From positions 1-51,194 of the forward strand of contig NZ_JACXWX010000032.1 in NCBI RefSeq assembly GCF_014764505.1: a stretch of DNA of 51,194 nucleotides, written 5' to 3'. This document shows positions 49,110 to 51,194 of the stretch, one piece after another. A program made the translations under genes and the position numbers. Within the stretch, counting starts at the first letter, position 1. Each line of letters starts with the position of its first letter. The notes beneath the pieces are model-generated. The model made no database searches, was not told where the DNA came from, and saw only the letters and a program-made list of their open reading frames with translations. The stretch is from Phormidium tenue FACHB-886 (GTDB taxonomy: Bacteria > Cyanobacteriota > Cyanobacteriia > Elainellales > Elainellaceae).

Positions 49110-50408
49110 CTAACTGGCTTTGACAGATAGCTGTACCGATGTCGGAGATGAGCGTTGAGCAGAAGTGGAAATAACAATAGGCGTAGTCTGGTTCATTTGC
49201 CGGAGAGCAGCGTCATACACTTGGGTAAACAACTGTCGCTGAGCGTGGCTACCTCCCAGTTTCCAGAGGTGAGGCATCATTGGCTTGAGAAAGGTAATGG
49301 CTTCCTGCCAGTTGCCCGTTGCATGCGCGATCAAGCCTCTAGCAGCTGGAACCGCTACATTTAGCCAGCGATCGCGCTGAGCAGCAGCTAGCGTTTGGGC
49401 ATGGGCAACCATGCTGACTAACATGATGTTGGCATATTCGGGGTGTTGCGATCGCGCTAGCGCATAGACGTAGTGTAAATCCTGAAAAGGCAGCGTATGC
49501 TCATGGATTCGAGGAACTAAATAGGGGGTAAGTTCGTGCCACTGACGCGCTAGTTCGACCCCTTGTAATTGCAATCGCAGCAGCAGCGAAATTGCTCCTA
49601 CTTGATCCTTAGGAGAATGCTTTTGAGCACGTCCCCAAATATGTGTGTCATGCAGGGAGAGTGCCTCCTCAAGGTTGTGCTGCTTCAAATAAAATAAAGC
49701 CATATGCCACCAGTTGTGGGTATACAGCATTGAATTGCAAGACTCCCAAGTATCTGCCACGGATTGCATCCAAGCAATGCCTTCCGCTGCCCGTTCTTCG
49801 GTTTCCAAGACATGGGCAACGGCGTGATGCGCCCAAGGATTTTGGCGATCGCGCTCTGTTGCCTGCCGTCCCATTTTTTCGGCTTGCTGCAGCTGGTGGC
49901 ATTGCTCTAGCCCGAAGGCGAGCATCCCCAGAAGATAGGGATTGTCTGAATTAGCCACCAGTGTTTTTTGAGCAATTTGCAGTAGTCCTGCTTTATTGCC
50001 CTGGTAAAAGTAGTGATACTGTCCTTGCTGGATAGAGAGAAGATCGGTGGGAAATTGTTCAGCGATCGCTTCGTGGTAGGCAATTGCCTGATCGATTTGC
50101 CCTGTTGCCCAAGCCTGAATGCCCCGAATATAAAGCTGCTCTCGTTCAGACACATGCTGCGCGTGACGCTGGGCTAAGTCCAGATAAGGAAGCGATCGCT
50201 GGCGATCGGCTCGGTTCTCCTGCGCCAGATAGTAGGCAGCAGCGTAGGCATTGGCAATTGCGCAGGTTGGATCAGCCTTTAGCGCATCCCAAATTGCAGC
50301 TTCTGCATCGCGCCCATAGGTGAGGGACTGCTGAATAAAGCGGTTGATTGCTGCGACGGCTGCCGTTGATTCAGTCGTCAGGGTCAATCCTTGCAGGTCT
50401 TCTAGCAT
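49110..50408 (-). CDS. TTC38-like tetratricopeptide-repeat protein
   Basis: The 432-residue all-helical protein follows the TTC38 pattern: repeats of about 34 residues with LGMLAFGLEQCHQLQQAEKM, NPWAHHAVAHVLETEERAAE, then NSMLYTHNWWHMALFYLKQH, hallmarks of this conserved but uncharacterised family. No signal peptide or catalytic motif. AGGA lies about seven bases before the ATG. It converges on the PhnD-like gene, their ends only 14 bp apart. Confidence 0.88.
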   Translation of the reverse strand: MLEDLQGLTLTTESTAAVAAINRFIQQSLTYGRDAEAAIWDALKADPTCAIANAYAAAYYLAQENRADRQRSLPYLDLAQRHAQHVSEREQLYIRGIQAWATGQIDQAIAYHEAIAEQFPTDLLSIQQGQYHYFYQGNKAGLLQIAQKTLVANSDNPYLLGMLAFGLEQCHQLQQAEKMGRQATERDRQNPWAHHAVAHVLETEERAAEGIAWMQSVADTWESCNSMLYTHNWWHMALFYLKQHNLEEALSLHDTHIWGRAQKHSPKDQVGAISLLLRLQLQGVELARQWHELTPYLVPRIHEHTLPFQDLHYVYALARSQHPEYANIMLVSMVAHAQTLAAAQRDRWLNVAVPAARGLIAHATGNWQEAITFLKPMMPHLWKLGGSHAQRQLFTQVYDAALRQMNQTTPIVISTSAQRSSPTSVQLSVKAS

Positions 50409-50738
50409 TCAATTTTCCTGAATTCAATAATTGCTGGTGAGAGTTGTTTCTGGGGGCGTAAATAGCGATGAGGCAAAACCTCACCGTGATTTATGTAAGC
50501 AATTGGGCTTCTTCTGGTGGTGTAAATAGCTGGCGATCGCAAATGACTAACCTGCCTGCTATTGAATAAACCGCTGACTAAACTACGGGCAAACTGCTCA
50601 AAGTCTGTCCAAGAATGATGGTGTTCAATGCCCTGGCTCAGTTAAGCTTGTTGAACGTTTTTATTCTACGGCAATTCGATAGAGTTATCGTATTTTGCGG
50701 GATTGATTTTTAGAGTTGGTTATGTCAGGATAACAATA

Positions 50739-50770
50739 TACGGTAATCCTGTCGAATTACCGTACTTTTT
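50739..50770 (+). terminator. Intrinsic-terminator-like hairpin
   Basis: Nine perfect base pairs, an 8-base loop and a CTTTTT tail. No plus-strand gene ends nearby, so it might terminate an unannotated small RNA or block transcription into the TPR gene region. Confidence 0.45.
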
Positions 50771-50852
50771 GACAGCTATTGCCGCGATCGCTTGTGCAGG
50801 TTGCGACTGAGCTGTTTCGCTAGCAACCTCGCTTCGTTAAATTCTTCTACCA

Positions 50853-51110
50853 ATGAAAACTTCCACTCGTCGTTTAAAGGCTGTGTACCCTTACTGGGTA
50901 ATTGGAAAAATCGCAGTTTTGCTGTTAATTCGCTATGTATGGCTTCATCTTGTTGAGATGGTTCGGCGGGGGTGGATGTTCAAACGAGCGCAGATTAAGC
51001 AAAAACCTAAAGAACTGCTCTATACCTTTAATGAACCAGTTGGTCTAAGAGACGATTGCAACTCAAATTACTCAATTGCAATTAGTGCTAGTACTACAGT
51101 TGTAGATTAG
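50853..51110 (+). CDS. Small hypothetical protein with one hydrophobic helix, doubtful
   Basis: The 85-residue frame has a basic start (MKTSTRRLK), a hydrophobic stretch at about 14-34 (YWVIGKIAVLLLIRYVWLHL) and a basic segment after it, as in a small membrane protein. The C-terminal Asn/Ser tail is low-complexity. No family or ribosome binding site recognised. Confidence 0.25.
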   Translation: MKTSTRRLKAVYPYWVIGKIAVLLLIRYVWLHLVEMVRRGWMFKRAQIKQKPKELLYTFNEPVGLRDDCNSNYSIAISASTTVVD

Positions 51111-51194
51111 CTAGAATAGTTATGTAGTCAGGGACGCAGGCATTTTTGTGACTCTCTCGTATCCGTCTGTTCTAGCTACAGGCGTGGCTCCAAT

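Larger units (their letters stand above)
50409..51194. other. Right-end gap with hairpins
   Basis: A 9-bp stem TACGGTAAT/ATTACCGTA (50739-50764) with an 8-base loop and CTTTTT after it looks like an intrinsic terminator on the plus strand, without a gene in front. CGATA-GAGT-TATCG (50677-50690) is a smaller hairpin. Together they could end a short RNA. An 85-residue frame at 50853-51110 is listed separately. Confidence 0.35.

Noticed and set aside
51141-51150. Third copy of the dispersed palindrome (CATTTTTGTG)
   Set aside because: Only ten bases match and the inverted partner arm is missing before the window ends.
1-51194. CRISPR array, tRNA or rRNA genes
   Set aside because: No regularly spaced repeats of CRISPR type, no cloverleaf with conserved arms and no rRNA signature were seen by eye; a covariance-model scan would settle this.

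Overview
The window is cyanobacterial. HIP1 octamers (GCGATCGC) and GATCG-rich variants occur throughout. The gene families also fit: DevBCA-type exporter, RTX-repeat phosphatases, SBBP/DUF4114 secreted protein, FAAL-ACP-polyketide loading, a P450 of the type common in cyanobacteria. A filamentous species is likely, but genus and heterocyst status cannot be read from this sequence.

Layout. 0-3.6 kb: a decayed region with a truncated SDR gene, a LysR gene cut off at an IS6-type element, an N-formylglutamate amidohydrolase gene and older IS6 debris. 3.6-8.7 kb: two large phosphomonoesterase/phosphodiesterase-type enzymes in tandem, both with C-terminal calcium-binding RTX repeats and no signal peptide, behind a candidate Pho box. 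9.0-10.2 kb: an ISAs1-family element with clear inverted repeats but a broken transposase. 10.9-12.6 kb: a membrane protein with a peptidoglycan-binding domain and a possible cadherin-like tail.

13.0-34.4 kb is the centre of interest, a specialised-metabolite locus built as two divergent arms around a 1.1-kb intergenic region. The leftward arm encodes a fatty acyl-AMP ligase, an AraC-type regulator whose receiver domain has lost its phosphoacceptor Asp, a DevB-DevC-DevA exporter and a type II thioesterase, and it ends at a hairpin. The rightward arm encodes a stand-alone ACP, a CylC-like diiron protein, a type I PKS (KS-AT-KR-ACP-thioester reductase), a GT4 glycosyltransferase, FabF, FabZ, a DUF2690 protein and a GMC oxidoreductase. 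Inferred pathway: the ligase loads a fatty acid on the ACP; the diiron enzyme oxidises or halogenates the chain; FabF/FabZ and the PKS extend it to a 3-hydroxyacyl thioester; the reductase releases it as an aldehyde or alcohol; the glycosyltransferase adds sugar; DevBCA exports it. This is the logic of heterocyst glycolipids (1,3-diol glycosides exported by DevBCA) joined to cylindrocyclophane-type loading (FAAL/ACP/CylC).

35.3-37.8 kb: a secreted seven-bladed SBBP propeller protein with a DUF4114 tail. 38.9-47.5 kb: an oxidative/detoxification region (MarR, a small VOC-like protein, TetR, Rieske oxygenase, flavin split-barrel protein, GST, alpha/beta hydrolase, TetR, P450) with readable palindromic operators. 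48.3-50.4 kb: a PhnD-like binding protein and a TTC38-like TPR protein. Short palindromes and IS relics are scattered through the gaps. I saw no rRNA gene, tRNA gene or CRISPR array.
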